Below, one piece after another: positions 41,789-51,580 of a stretch of DNA of 64,000 nucleotides. The stretch is from contig JBBCJU010000003.1 of assembly GCA_037190145.1 (NCBI GenBank), positions 62,001 to 126,000 of the forward strand, written 5' to 3'. Origin of the DNA: 55-13 sp037190145. GTDB lineage: Bacteria; Armatimonadota; Fimbriimonadia; Fimbriimonadales; Fimbriimonadaceae. The notes under the pieces were generated by a model. That model saw nothing but the letters and a program-made list of their open reading frames with translations. It did no database searches and was not told the DNA's origin. Both the position numbers and the translations under genes were made by a program. Each line of letters begins with the position of its first letter. Position 1 is the stretch's first letter.

Positions 41789-42249
41789 TTATTTGCTGAT
41801 CGTTATCCCCGCTTCCTTGGCAAGATGGGTGACGAATTCATGAGATCTGCCAAAACTATGGAACCAATAGCTGGTGCCATCCTGAAAAGTTTCTTTGTAG
41901 CTACCAGGTGAGCCCTCTCCAACCCTATCAGGGTCAATTGGATGGATTTTAGCTCAGCCATTTTGTGCACATTACGGGACTTTGTAGACTCAACAACAAA
42001 CTCTGTCTTCCCGAAGCTATAGGTGATTTCCGCTCGCAGTCTGACAAAGCTTTTTACGCTGCCAACGATCATGAGGGCTGCCACTAAACCAACGGCTATG
42101 CCATTTCCCAGGCGGCCAACAATGATCAAGTACCCAGACAAACCAATGCTGAGAATTGAAATTAAGGATAGGAAAACCAGCCCAGTCCTTGTATCAGACC
42201 CATCAAGGTGATAAACGCCAATGTTGTCTTCAGAATCATTTTTCGACAT
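41789..42249 (-). pseudogene. Two-helix membrane protein broken by a frameshift
   Basis: The N-terminal part (from ATG 42249) has two membrane helices (GLVFLSLISILSIGLSGYLI and GNGIAVGLVAALMIVGSV) and continues to KMAELKSI. Beyond about 41940 the coding-like sequence moves to another frame, reading DPDRVGEGSPGSYKETF ... WFHSFGRSHEFVTHLAKEAG and ending at 41789. Without the shift the protein ends in an unconvincing tail at 41803. Either a real lesion or a sequencing error. Confidence 0.6.
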
Positions 42250-42513
42250 ATACGTTTACTTTTGACTAAGGCAGCACTGGACAACAATCGCCGCATTAAG
42301 TTGTTACACGCCGTGCATCGGATCAATTGATGCCATTATACTGCGCTACCTGACGTAAGCCTCAGGATCCGCCTCAGTATCAGATTGCGCCCGGTTACTC
42401 CAAAGTTTCAAAGAAGGACTTGTTACACAATCTAAAGAGACAGTCATGCGGAACTAAACTGAATACATGGGGGAGAGGCCAAAAAACCGTTGAAGTTTGA
42501 TCTAGATCGTGGC

Positions 42514-42915
42514 CTACTTAACAGTAGGCTCTGTCAAGGTAATGTCAATCCTTTTTTCGCCGCTCTTATAACCTCTCTCCGCATCTACTTTAACTAACCG
42601 ATCATCTTTATCAAACTCTAAATCAACTTTATACTGGGCTACAAACAGCACGCCAACGCCGGGACGTGCAACATTTACTGTTCTATATACTCCCATAGGC
42701 TCTAACGCACTCTCAGGTAAATTTAGTATCGTGGCACACTCGAAAGTTGGCATTGATTTACGTAACTCTAAAAGCTGATCAGGAGTGATGTCTTGATTTT
42801 CACCCCACAGCAAGACAAGAGCAAAGAACAATACAGTACAGATCGATAAGCACAGGAAACTTACAGCAAGCATATTCCTAAGCATCTTAACAAAGTTTTT
42901 AAAATCCAATTGCAT
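42514..42915 (-). CDS. Membrane-anchored protein, unknown
   Basis: 133 residues with one membrane helix near residues 14-37 (MLAVSFLCLSICTVLFFALVL) and an outside domain with charged beta strands (VAQYKVDLEFDKDDRLVKVDAE). No family recognised. Confidence 0.6.
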   Translation of the reverse strand: MQLDFKNFVKMLRNMLAVSFLCLSICTVLFFALVLLWGENQDITPDQLLELRKSMPTFECATILNLPESALEPMGVYRTVNVARPGVGVLFVAQYKVDLEFDKDDRLVKVDAERGYKSGEKRIDITLTEPTVK

Positions 42916-42997
42916 AATAACAATCCCAGATCATTCACACCAACACTACTGTCGGTCAGTCGTTCCTAAAACTGAGCCTACGGGGCAAATATTAAGT

Positions 42998-43300
42998 CTA
43001 CAAGAACCAAGGAGAGTGGCTAGTTCCCAATTTTTGACCAGTTAGGAGTGTTAATTCCGACTGGCTTATTGGCTTAAAAAAGTCCGATATTTCCCTATAC
43101 CCATTTTGCGTAGTCAGGCATTCGATCATTGTTTGACTCAGAGTCATGTGTAAAGCCTTGCTTACAGAGGATAGATTGCGAACATATTCATATACATCTG
43201 CAATACATCTGTTTTGGACACCGAGAATGAACACAGACCAGACCACAAACGCTACTATGCCTGAAATAACTAGACTCAGAAATTACGGAACACTTTTCAT
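42998..43300 (-). pseudogene. Small membrane protein with premature stop
   Basis: From ATG 43300 the frame reads M-K-S-V-P, then TAA, and then continues open through a membrane helix (LSLVISGIVAFVVWSVFIL) to 42998. The hydrophobic helix lies mostly before the first downstream start, GTG 43246, so the intact protein probably needed the upstream ATG. A single base change in codon 6 would restore it. Confidence 0.45.
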
Positions 43301-43413
43301 TTCGATGACCAAGGTTTAGGACCTATTTCAGTAGTCCAGACTGCTCTTGATCCTTCTCCTAGCCATTTACATGTATTTTCGCACGACTATACAGAAAGCT
43401 CCTAACTCGCGTT

Positions 43414-45183
43414 TTAGCTAACTAATGATTCGAAGCGCTCCACATCAGCACTAATCTGCGCTAGGCTTTCAGCCCAAAACTCTTTACTGCGGATGTTGAT
43501 TCCAAATTGATTAGCGAGCGTTGCGCCGTCGGCCAGACCGGTGGACGACAACAGCTCATCGTATCGACCCCGGAATGGCTCGGGATCTTGACGATAAATG
43601 GCGTACAAGCCAAGTGCAAACAAGGGGCCAAACATGTACGGGAAGTTGTAAAACGAATATGAGCTGTAGTAATGAGGCTTAACTGCCCACATATAGGGGT
43701 GAAGAAGAGCCCCATCTAATCCTTCCCCATACGTTTTTCGCTGAGCATCCAACATCAATTCGCTAAACTCGTTTGGCGAAAGCTCACGTTCAGATCGTTG
43801 AGCAAAGACACTTTGCTCAAATAGATATCGACTCGTGATATCAACGACGACCTGGCACTGACTCTGCAATGAAGCCTCCAAGATCGCAATCTGATCTTGT
43901 TCACCAACCGACTTCAAAGCGGCTTCTTTAACGATGGTTTCGCAAAAGATACTGGCAGTCTCCGCCAGAGTTGCGGGGGTTTCTTGGTTCAGAGGGGTTC
44001 GGGAGGCAAGGCAAAGATTGTGATAAGCATGACCCAGCTCATGAGCCAGTGTGCTGACGGACCCATAGCTCGGATCGTAGTTCATTAGGATTCGACTGAC
44101 GTCGCCCTTTAAGCCTGAGCAGTAAGCCCCTCCTACTTTGCCATTTCGCGGCTCAGCATCAATCCAATTCTCTCGGAAATTACGCAGGGCAAACTCGCCC
44201 ATTCGTTTGGAATACGCTCCAAAGTTCTCCGCTACAAATTCACACCCCTCATCATAAGACCAAGTTTTTGTACCTTCGCCTACCGGTGCAAAGAGATCGA
44301 AGAAAGCAAGTTTGGGAATGCCAATAGCTTGAGCCTTTGCATCCATGTACTTTCGGAATACAGGAAATGAGTCACGCGCCGCATCCATCATTGCCTCAAG
44401 CGCTTCCCTATCTATGTTGGCGTGGAATAAGGCTTCATCCAACGGTGAATCCCACTTGCGCTCGCGGCATAGGGTTGAAACTTCGCCCTTTATACCATTC
44501 AAGGCTGCGGCAATGGGAACTTCATTGGCTTTCCATGCGGCTAACTCGGCCTTGTAAGCTCGCTCCCGCTTACCGCGATCTGCTACATATGCCAAGTTTC
44601 TCACTGCAGGCATGGGCAAAAGTTCACCATCAACTTCCACTTGAATCTGACTCGTGAGATTGCCATGCAGTCTCGTCCAGGCCGTTGAACCACTCACCGC
44701 AAGATCTGCGGCCAACGACTCTAGCCTTGGATCCATGAGATGCTTCGCTCGGGTTTGGCAATTTTGGATGTAAAAGGCATGTTGCCGTACAGTCTCATTC
44801 ACCGCCGCTGAACTCGCCAGATCAAAACCTCCCGCCCAAAGCGAAAACTGAGTCTGTAGCTTTTGAATTCGAACCATGAGGACATCGAATCCGCTAAGCG
44901 CCGCCGCCGCCACATCGTCTTTGGAGTCTGTTGTTACTAAACACTCTAGGTAAGCCGCAATCAACCGTGCTTGTTCCCAGATATCGTTTAGGGACTTGAT
45001 GGCAGAATCCAGCACTGCAACATCTGCCTTGCCACCAGCGGTGATAGAGTTAGAAACCCAAAACGCTTCCGCCTCTCCAAGCTTACGATCCAGAGCTGCC
45101 GCCGCGTCTGCAAACTCCGCAGATTGCACGCTGGGAAAGAAAGGGGAGAGGTCCCATCTGGGAGCCGCATTGGAAACTGGCAT
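43414..45183 (-). CDS. pepF: Oligoendopeptidase F (M3 family)
   Basis: 589 residues from ATG 45183; the longer start at 45219 runs through the promoter. Cytoplasmic zinc peptidase that cleaves short peptides. It has the HExxH motif in LAHELGHAYHNL with the third ligand E in ETASIFCE (about 26 residues downstream). The N-terminal WDLSPFFPS and the C-terminal FYNFPYMFGPLFALG are typical of the PepF subgroup. Confidence 0.95.
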   Translation of the reverse strand: MPVSNAAPRWDLSPFFPSVQSAEFADAAAALDRKLGEAEAFWVSNSITAGGKADVAVLDSAIKSLNDIWEQARLIAAYLECLVTTDSKDDVAAAALSGFDVLMVRIQKLQTQFSLWAGGFDLASSAAVNETVRQHAFYIQNCQTRAKHLMDPRLESLAADLAVSGSTAWTRLHGNLTSQIQVEVDGELLPMPAVRNLAYVADRGKRERAYKAELAAWKANEVPIAAALNGIKGEVSTLCRERKWDSPLDEALFHANIDREALEAMMDAARDSFPVFRKYMDAKAQAIGIPKLAFFDLFAPVGEGTKTWSYDEGCEFVAENFGAYSKRMGEFALRNFRENWIDAEPRNGKVGGAYCSGLKGDVSRILMNYDPSYGSVSTLAHELGHAYHNLCLASRTPLNQETPATLAETASIFCETIVKEAALKSVGEQDQIAILEASLQSQCQVVVDITSRYLFEQSVFAQRSERELSPNEFSELMLDAQRKTYGEGLDGALLHPYMWAVKPHYYSSYSFYNFPYMFGPLFALGLYAIYRQDPEPFRGRYDELLSSTGLADGATLANQFGINIRSKEFWAESLAQISADVERFESLVS

Positions 45184-45218
45184 ATCGTTATTGTAACCGG
45201 GTCCCGGGGCAATGTCCA
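45184..45218 (-). promoter_or_regulatory. pepF promoter TGGACA-N17-TACAAT with ATG at +1
   Basis: Minus strand TGGACA (45213-45218), 17 bases, TACAAT (45190-45195), AACGAT, then ATG 45183. It overlaps the beginning of the divergent Lrp reading frame, which supports the later Lrp start (GTG 45242). Confidence 0.7.
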
Positions 45219-45712
45219 ATCATGCAAGTAAGATTAGCCTTGTGACGCCCAAAACGCATCTCGACGAGACAGATGTGCAAATCCTGCACCTCTTACAGAA
45301 AGATGGACGCATTACCAACGCAGAGTTGGCAAAACGTGTGGGCTTGTCTCCCCCATCAGTTCTGCAACGAGTTCGAGCACTAGAGAAAGCAGGCCTGATC
45401 CGAGGTTATGTGGCGTTGCTAGACCCAGAACGCCTTGGGCTAAGAATCACGGCCATGATCATGATCAGCCTCGCCCTTCATCAAGAACAGCCCATTGAGC
45501 GGTTCCGAAGGTCGATTCAGGAGATTCCTGAAATAGTGGAGTGCTACCACGTCAGTGGCGACTATGACTTCTTGCTGAAAGTCGTAGTGAGAGATATGCG
45601 CGCCTATGAGATCTTTTTGCGGGAAAAGCTTTCTAAGATCAAGGGTATTGGGAAAATCAATACCAACTTCGTACTGGCAACCACAAAGCAGACGACCAAT
45701 ATCCCGCTTTAG
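45212..45712 (+). CDS. Lrp/AsnC-family transcriptional regulator
   Basis: 166 residues as drawn; GTG 45242 would give 156 and has TAAGAT seven bases upstream. N-terminal helix-turn-helix: LDETDVQILHLLQKDGRI and AELAKRVGLSPPSVLQRV. C-terminal RAM (effector) domain: VECYHVSGDYDFLLKVVV and IKGIGKINTNFVLATTKQTT. It is divergent from pepF, so it may control it, but this is only inferred from position. Confidence 0.92.
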   Translation: MSNHASKISLVTPKTHLDETDVQILHLLQKDGRITNAELAKRVGLSPPSVLQRVRALEKAGLIRGYVALLDPERLGLRITAMIMISLALHQEQPIERFRRSIQEIPEIVECYHVSGDYDFLLKVVVRDMRAYEIFLREKLSKIKGIGKINTNFVLATTKQTTNIPL

Positions 45713-46506
45713 CCAAAACGCCCAGATATATAGTCTTCCGTTTCCTTCTTCTGAGGGAAAAGGAAGATGTCTGCGGTTTTATTGACCTCGACTAATTCTC
45801 CCAACATAAAGAATGCCGTTACGTCGCTGGCTCTTTGCGCCTGCTGCATGTTGTGAGTGACAATCACAATCGTATATTGATGTTTGAGATCGTCGATCAA
45901 GTCTTCAATTCGGCTCGTCGCAATTGGGTCCAGAGCCGAGCAAGGCTCATCCATCAGAATAATTTTGGGATCAACCGCGATGGTCCGGGCAATGCAAAGT
46001 CTCTGTTGCTGACCTCCGGAAAGTGCCAATGCGGATTGTTTCAGCTTGTCCTTGACTTCATCCCAAAGCGCCGCTTTTCTCAAGCAGTCTTCAACTAAAC
46101 CATCGAGTGTGGACTTGTCTTTGATGCCATGAATCTTTGGCCCGTAGGTTATGTTGTCGTAAATAGACATCGGGAACGGATTTGGCTTTTGAAACACCAT
46201 TCCCACTTCTTTTCGGAGTTCTACAGGATCAACTCCCGGAGCATATATATCGTGCCCATCTAAAGTGATGCTTCCCTCAATACGGGTTCCATCAATGAGA
46301 TCATTCATCCGGTTGAGGCAACGGAGAAACGTCGACTTACCGCAGCCAGAAGGACCGATGAATGCGGTGACCTGATTCGCTTTGATATCAACAGAAATCT
46401 TCTTTAGGGCCTGGTGATTGCCATAAAAGAAGTCAACATCACGCGCCGCAATCTTGACGACGGTCTCGTTCGGCGTAGGTTCCATGGTCGCTGCGGCCAT
46501 TGCCAT
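45709..46506 (-). CDS. pstB: Phosphate ABC transporter ATP-binding protein PstB
   Basis: 265 residues. It contains Walker A GPSGCGKST, signature LSGGQQQRLCIAR, Walker B IILMDEPCSALDP and the PstB-specific MVFQKPNPFPMSIYDNITYGP. It energises phosphate uptake with PstS, PstC and PstA, none of which is in the window. Starts at 46506 or 46500 (ATG). It overlaps the Lrp gene end by four bases. Confidence 0.95.
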   Translation of the reverse strand: MAMAAATMEPTPNETVVKIAARDVDFFYGNHQALKKISVDIKANQVTAFIGPSGCGKSTFLRCLNRMNDLIDGTRIEGSITLDGHDIYAPGVDPVELRKEVGMVFQKPNPFPMSIYDNITYGPKIHGIKDKSTLDGLVEDCLRKAALWDEVKDKLKQSALALSGGQQQRLCIARTIAVDPKIILMDEPCSALDPIATSRIEDLIDDLKHQYTIVIVTHNMQQAQRASDVTAFFMLGELVEVNKTADIFLFPQKKETEDYISGRFG

Positions 46507-46530
46507 TGATTGTAGTCTAGACGGCGTTTG

Positions 46531-47631
46531 TTAAGAAACCGTTAGACCCAAAGGTTGTAGCGCTCTTTGGCGCAACGCATGATCGAGAAGAACAAGCGCA
46601 ACCATGGCTTCCACCATCGGAACGGCTCTAGGCAAGACGCAGGGATCATGTCGCCCCCTACCCTTCAGCGTTGTATCCTCCAGGTTCACATCCACCGTAT
46701 CTTGCTCTCGCATGACGGTCGCAGTCGGCTTGAAGGCAGCTCGGATGAGGACCGGCATACCGTTGGATATGCCACCCTGAACACCGCCAGAGTTATTGCT
46801 CGTTGTATAAGCCCCCCCTTCTTTAGCCCGGAAAGCATCGTTATGTTCAATTCCGGTCTGATATGTGCCAGCAAAACCACTTCCAGTCTCAAAGCCTTTA
46901 CAGGCTGGAAGCGACAGGCAAGCTTTAGCCAAGTCTGCTTCTAGGCGGTCAAAAACAGGCTCTCCCCAACCTGCAGGAACATTCTTCGCCACACAGCGAA
47001 TTGTTCCGCCAACCGAATTACCTTCCTTACGAGTGGTTTCGATCAGTTCGATAATCTGCTCGGCAGTAGCAGAGTCGGGGCAACGAACAATGTTGGATTC
47101 GACTTGCTCAAGAGAAACGGTCAGCGGATCTATGTCGGTGCTTATGTCTTTCACGCGCTCTACGTAGCCAACGATTTCGACTCCCCAGAATTCCCTCAGT
47201 ACCTTCTTGGCGATGGCTCCTGCCGCAACCCTACCGATTGTCTCTCTGGCGGAGGAACGCCCTCCACCTTGCCAAGCGCGGATCCCATACTTCTGATCAT
47301 ATGTGAAATCAGCATGGCTAGGGCGATACTTGTCTTTCATCTCATCATAGTCATGAGATCGGTGGTCTTGGTTTCGAACCAATATGGCAATGGGTGTACC
47401 AAGAGTCACGCCTGTTTCATGGATTCCGCTCAATATTTCAACTTGGTCGGCTTCCTTGCGCTGAGTCGTAATCTTGCTCTGCCCTGGCCGGCGCCGATCT
47501 AGCTCATACTGGATTTCGTCAACTGAGATTGAAACCTGGGGCGGGCAACCGTCCACAACCACCCCGACTCCTCCTCCATGAGATTCTCCAAAGGTTGTGA
47601 TGCGAAAGAGTTGACCAAATGTATTGCCCAT
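46531..47631 (-). CDS. aroC: Chorismate synthase
   Basis: 366 residues from ATG 47631 (MGNTFGQLFRITTFGESHG, a canonical N-terminus; 47658 adds nine residues). Last shikimate-pathway step, making chorismate from EPSP with reduced FMN. It has GRSSARETIGRVAAGAIAK near residue 125 and SNNSGGVQGGISNGMPV near 275. Confidence 0.97.
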   Translation of the reverse strand: MGNTFGQLFRITTFGESHGGGVGVVVDGCPPQVSISVDEIQYELDRRRPGQSKITTQRKEADQVEILSGIHETGVTLGTPIAILVRNQDHRSHDYDEMKDKYRPSHADFTYDQKYGIRAWQGGGRSSARETIGRVAAGAIAKKVLREFWGVEIVGYVERVKDISTDIDPLTVSLEQVESNIVRCPDSATAEQIIELIETTRKEGNSVGGTIRCVAKNVPAGWGEPVFDRLEADLAKACLSLPACKGFETGSGFAGTYQTGIEHNDAFRAKEGGAYTTSNNSGGVQGGISNGMPVLIRAAFKPTATVMREQDTVDVNLEDTTLKGRGRHDPCVLPRAVPMVEAMVALVLLDHALRQRALQPLGLTVS

Positions 47632-47690
47632 GAAGACTTTGAGTCTACCTAGGGGCATTTATAGGGGTCCCAACCGTCATGGATGAGTAG

Positions 47691-48386
47691 ATGAAAGCCA
47701 ACAGTCAGGTTAGGTGCATGATAACCGGCAAATCGATTCCGATTGACGCCGCAATTCCGGTTGATCTTGTGAGGGAATCACTGATCCCAACGCTGAAAGA
47801 GATGACGGACAACTGGAATCCCAATGGTTATGTAAGTCTGGAAACACTCAATAGAGCGCGAAAACAGCATGTTCAAGAGCTTCTTGATCAAGATGAAGGA
47901 GCTAGAAAAGACCTTAACCAAAGAGTTTGGGAAAGCCTGCGCGATGATTCACCCCTAAGCGCCTTCACCGACGAAGAGTTCGAGAAGAACCAAACCTTAG
48001 GACAGCGGCTCGCCGACAAGATCGCAGACTTTGGCGGAAGTTGGACCTTCATCTTATCGTTTGCTTTTGTGATTGCAGTTTGGATGGCCATAAACATCAC
48101 GGTATTAGCCAAACCATTTGATCCCTTCCCATTCATCTTGCTGAATCTGGTGTTATCCTGCCTGGCGGCCATTCAAGCGCCGGTCATTATGATGAGTCAA
48201 AATCGGCAGGAAGCTCGCGACCGTATGCGAAGTATCAATGACTACCAAGTCAACCTAAAAGCCGAACTTGAGATTCGACACCTTCACGAAAAAATCGACA
48301 AGTTGATGCAGGATCAGTGGAAGCACTTGCTTGAGATTCAACAGATGCAAGTTGAAATGATCCAAGAATCCACTCATAAGGAGTGA
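47691..48386 (+). CDS. DUF1003 membrane protein
   Basis: 231 residues. Two membrane helices (WTFILSFAFVIAVWMAINI and FILLNLVLSCLAAIQAPVIMM) in the DUF1003 domain, preceded by LADKIADFGGS and followed by NRQEARDRMRSINDYQVNLKAE and a coiled coil. The N-terminal CMITGKSI part may be the small Cys-containing start seen in this family. Function unknown. Confidence 0.9.
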   Translation: MKANSQVRCMITGKSIPIDAAIPVDLVRESLIPTLKEMTDNWNPNGYVSLETLNRARKQHVQELLDQDEGARKDLNQRVWESLRDDSPLSAFTDEEFEKNQTLGQRLADKIADFGGSWTFILSFAFVIAVWMAINITVLAKPFDPFPFILLNLVLSCLAAIQAPVIMMSQNRQEARDRMRSINDYQVNLKAELEIRHLHEKIDKLMQDQWKHLLEIQQMQVEMIQESTHKE

Positions 48387-48450
48387 AGAAAGAAGTCGGC
48401 TTTCAAACAATCAGTTAAACAGGACTTCACCAACCTCTATCTACAGTAGG

Positions 48451-49560
48451 ATGTTCTCTGTGAGTTCGATTCCTCACTTCTACCATCATCCGGGCACACT
48501 GCGCTATTCCTTCGGCCCAAATCACCCGCTTAAGCCGGAACGATTAAGGCGCACACTACAGCTCCTGGAGCGATTCGAAGTCGAACCTGTGCAAGCTACG
48601 GAAGCCAAAGTTCACGACCTACAACGGGTCCATGACCCCGAATATGTGGCTATGGTCCAGCACTTGAGCCAAAACCCTTCCCTGCACAACCTTTCTGACG
48701 ATGACCTCATGGAGGCAACTCGGTTCGGATTTACATCTGGAGACAATCCGCCGTTCGCGGGAATGTACGAAGCCGCCTGCGCTTATACCGGAGCAACTAT
48801 AAAAGCAGCGGAGGTCGTTCGTGACGGAGCAATGCTTGCTTTTGGCATTGGTGGTGGCCTGCACCACGCTCAGCGAGCCCTTGCCAGTGGGTTTTGCATC
48901 TTTGACGATGCGGCCATCGCTTGCAGTATTTTGCGAGATAAGTTTCAACGAGTGGCCTATGTGGATATTGATGTCCATCATGGCGACGGAGTCCAATGGA
49001 TTTTCTACAAAGACCCCACCATTCTCACCTGTTCAATCCATGAGGAAGGCCGCACGCTCTTTCCTGGCACTGGCTTTGCTGACGAGGTAGGAGAAGGCAA
49101 CACCTCGCTAAACGTGCCTCTCCAAGCGAGAACAACCGCTGACATCTGGATAGATGCCTTTGAACGAGGCATATTGCCGGGCATAGAGAAGTTCGAACCC
49201 CAAGCGATTGTTTTGCAGCTAGGAACTGACACCCATGCACTCGATCCTCTAGGACACATTAAGAGTGATGCTCAAAGTTGGCTGAGGGCAGTTAAGAGAA
49301 TCAAAGAGCTTGGGCTTCCCACTGTTGCCGTTGGTGGCGGAGGCTACAACCTTGATACCGTTCCCAGGATGTGGAGTGCTGCTTGCTTAACTTTAGGCGG
49401 AATTGAGTTTGAGGATCAGATTCCCAGTGATCTTGCGAAACAGTGGGGAGTATCTACATTTCTTGACCCTTCTATGCAGGATCAAGAAGTGGGCAAGGAT
49501 TACGCTAATGGAATCATTGATTGGTTGGAACGAAATGTTCATTCGTACGTCGGAAAGTAA
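48451..49560 (+). CDS. Histone deacetylase-like/AcuC-type deacetylase
   Basis: 369 residues. Zinc-dependent class I HDAC fold used in bacteria for AcuC (acetoin/acetyl-CoA synthetase regulation) or polyamine deacetylation. It has FGPNHPLKPERLRRT at the start, GGGLHHAQRA (catalytic His pair), the metal site YVDIDVHHGDGVQ, QLGTDTHALDPLG and VGGGGYNLDTVPR. AcuC-like assignment is tentative, since no acuA or acs is adjacent. Confidence 0.92.
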   Translation: MFSVSSIPHFYHHPGTLRYSFGPNHPLKPERLRRTLQLLERFEVEPVQATEAKVHDLQRVHDPEYVAMVQHLSQNPSLHNLSDDDLMEATRFGFTSGDNPPFAGMYEAACAYTGATIKAAEVVRDGAMLAFGIGGGLHHAQRALASGFCIFDDAAIACSILRDKFQRVAYVDIDVHHGDGVQWIFYKDPTILTCSIHEEGRTLFPGTGFADEVGEGNTSLNVPLQARTTADIWIDAFERGILPGIEKFEPQAIVLQLGTDTHALDPLGHIKSDAQSWLRAVKRIKELGLPTVAVGGGGYNLDTVPRMWSAACLTLGGIEFEDQIPSDLAKQWGVSTFLDPSMQDQEVGKDYANGIIDWLERNVHSYVGK

Positions 49561-49567
49561 GAACACT

Positions 49568-50620
49568 ATGGTCAGGAAGATTCTGGTTTTTATTGGGTTT
49601 GCTGCGGTTGCCACGAGCATGGGGCAGAACTTTTCGGATGTGCGCTCCACCGTATCTGGCACCGGAGAGTTCAAGCTGAACAACCAGGAATTTCGGATCA
49701 GTGAATCCAGTGTAACTTTGGATTCGCGCGGCACTGCCTCTTTGTTTTTAAAAACTGATCGTCGTAACTTTAACCTGACCGGAAATTGGACAAGAACATC
49801 ATCCCTAGCGGCAAGAATCACGATCAAAGGAGGCTCCATTCGGGATGCGAGAGGTACCGCCGATATCGTCTTAAACTCTGATTGGTCACTTGCCAGCACC
49901 ACATTCAACGGCTCTGGTACGGAAGGGAGCTTTGTTGGTAGCTTCAGATCTGGTCGCGGAGGTGGGTCAAATGTGCCTTCCCCCGGCTCCTCACTGGATC
50001 AGACTAAGAACGGCACCGGCACACTGAAACAGGGCCGCGATAATCAGCGAATCTCTAGAGCTAGGGTGGTCCTTGATAGACGCGGAGGATTTCAGATAAC
50101 GCTTCACGGTCGGTCCACTTGGCAGTTTTCTGGTTCTTGGAAACCATCCAATGATTCTGGTGTGCGGCTGGTCATTGCCAATAATTCAGAACAGTCAAAT
50201 GGGTCCGGCACGCTCCATAGCGATTTCCGAGGAGGTTTTTCTTCCTTGGAGCTCAACGGAAAAATTAAGGATCAATCTTTTTCGATCGTGTTTCGAGCAG
50301 ATGATGATAACAATGATTGGGAGTTCTCTGATAATGCTCGCGGAGAAGGCCTGATCGATGGCCCTAAGGATGAGGACTATAAACTTCAAAGTGCCAGGGT
50401 AAGGCTTTACCGCAACGGGACATTTGAAATAGTCCTGCAAAGCAACCGATCACATACCTATTACGGACGATGGAGAGATTCAGGCAACCAGATTGATTTG
50501 GTCTTAACCAATGTATCAGGAGCGGGAAACATGGTTTTGGGACGCAGGTCCATTCATCGATTTGCCTTTACCTACATGGAAGGCGGAAAGAGCTACATTG
50601 TTAGCTTCACCGCAAGTTAG
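49568..50620 (+). CDS. Secreted protein with three internal repeats
   Basis: 350 residues from ATG 49568, where the signal peptide (MVRKILVFIGFAAVATSMGQ) begins. Three repeats of about 100 residues begin near residues 30, 148 and 257, each with G-x-G start (SGTGEFKLNNQEF, NGTGTLKQGRDNQ, RGEGLIDGPKDED), a 'RGT/GGF/NGT' middle and a W/Y-G-x-W end (LTGNW, FSGSWK, YYGRW). This suggests three small beta-barrel or sandwich domains. No family recognised. Confidence 0.75.
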   Translation: MVRKILVFIGFAAVATSMGQNFSDVRSTVSGTGEFKLNNQEFRISESSVTLDSRGTASLFLKTDRRNFNLTGNWTRTSSLAARITIKGGSIRDARGTADIVLNSDWSLASTTFNGSGTEGSFVGSFRSGRGGGSNVPSPGSSLDQTKNGTGTLKQGRDNQRISRARVVLDRRGGFQITLHGRSTWQFSGSWKPSNDSGVRLVIANNSEQSNGSGTLHSDFRGGFSSLELNGKIKDQSFSIVFRADDDNNDWEFSDNARGEGLIDGPKDEDYKLQSARVRLYRNGTFEIVLQSNRSHTYYGRWRDSGNQIDLVLTNVSGAGNMVLGRRSIHRFAFTYMEGGKSYIVSFTAS

Positions 50621-50719
50621 TAAATTAGGTCAGTTCGCCTAGAACCTCATAAATTACTCATAGTAATGGCGTACCTCTAAATATAGGCCGCAATTTTTCG
50701 GCCGAGAAAGGAGGTCGAT

Positions 50720-51580
50720 TTGAAACGCGCATTCACGCTCATTGAGCTACTTGTTGTCATTGCGATCATCGCCATTTTGGCGGCGATCCTCTTCCCTGTT
50801 TTCGCCCAAGCTAAGCTGGCGGCAAAGAAGACCGCTGATCTGAGTAATGTTAAGCAGATTGGTACGGCTCTCGCCATATACTTGAGCGACAATGATGATC
50901 TTTATCCTGCAATGGTATCGGACAATGTAACAGCAGGAATCAATCAACATCCCTTGTGGTCCAGCTCTGGAGTTCTGGGCGCGTACACAAAGAATACACA
51001 GATATTTAAGAGTCCAGTGGATTCGGGTGGCAATGTAACCATTGCTGCAGGCTTATTGCCTAATAATGTGACATCTGTGCCGTCTCGTTCTTATATGGCA
51101 AATGGATTGCAGGATAGCTATGTAACCACCAACGGCTTAACACTCTTTGGACCAGACTTTACGGGTAGTGGTGGGGGAATGTTTGGCTATTGGTACGACG
51201 ATGGGTCTGGAACCGTTGTAACCCAGGGTTCGAAGTCTCAGACATCCGTGGAATCACCAAGTGAGATCATTATTCTTACTGGTGGTGCAGAAGATTGGAG
51301 CAAGTATAACAATGCTTCCTATCTCCCAAACACGGAGATTCTTGCAAACTCGAGCCCCGATCTATTCAACGGAACCGACATTCTTTCACTAGCGACAGGA
51401 CGCCCCAACGGCACTGGCGACAAGAATTCCATCCTCGACAGAGCCTGGAACACCAGAATGAGCAATGGCTCTAACTACTCGTTCGGAGACACAAGCGCTA
51501 AATTCCTGCGCCCCGGCAATGTAATGACCGGACAGTATCTAAACCCTCGACGCTGGGTTTCCAACCCCGGCACCTATTAA
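50720..51580 (+). CDS. Type IV pilin-like (prepilin) protein 1
   Basis: 286 residues. Prepilin peptidase site and N-methylation helix: KRAFTLIELLVVIAIIAILAA followed by ILFPVFAQAKLAAKKT. The globular part has YLSDNDDLYP and C-terminal RMSNGSNYSFGDTSAKFL. TTG start, made convincing by AAAGGAGGT seven bases upstream. A small GGCCG/CGGCC hairpin lies just before it. Likely a pseudopilin or exported pilin-like protein of a type common in this group. Tail-to-tail overlap of four bases with the next gene. Confidence 0.9.
   Translation: MKRAFTLIELLVVIAIIAILAAILFPVFAQAKLAAKKTADLSNVKQIGTALAIYLSDNDDLYPAMVSDNVTAGINQHPLWSSSGVLGAYTKNTQIFKSPVDSGGNVTIAAGLLPNNVTSVPSRSYMANGLQDSYVTTNGLTLFGPDFTGSGGGMFGYWYDDGSGTVVTQGSKSQTSVESPSEIIILTGGAEDWSKYNNASYLPNTEILANSSPDLFNGTDILSLATGRPNGTGDKNSILDRAWNTRMSNGSNYSFGDTSAKFLRPGNVMTGQYLNPRRWVSNPGTY

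Noticed and set aside
49403..49567. 55-residue N-terminal extension of the triple-repeat protein
   Set aside because: It overlaps the end of the deacetylase gene and precedes the signal peptide.
50641..50646. Additional GAACCT copies at 50641 and inside the metY terminator (57254)
   Set aside because: They are single occurrences without the array spacing.
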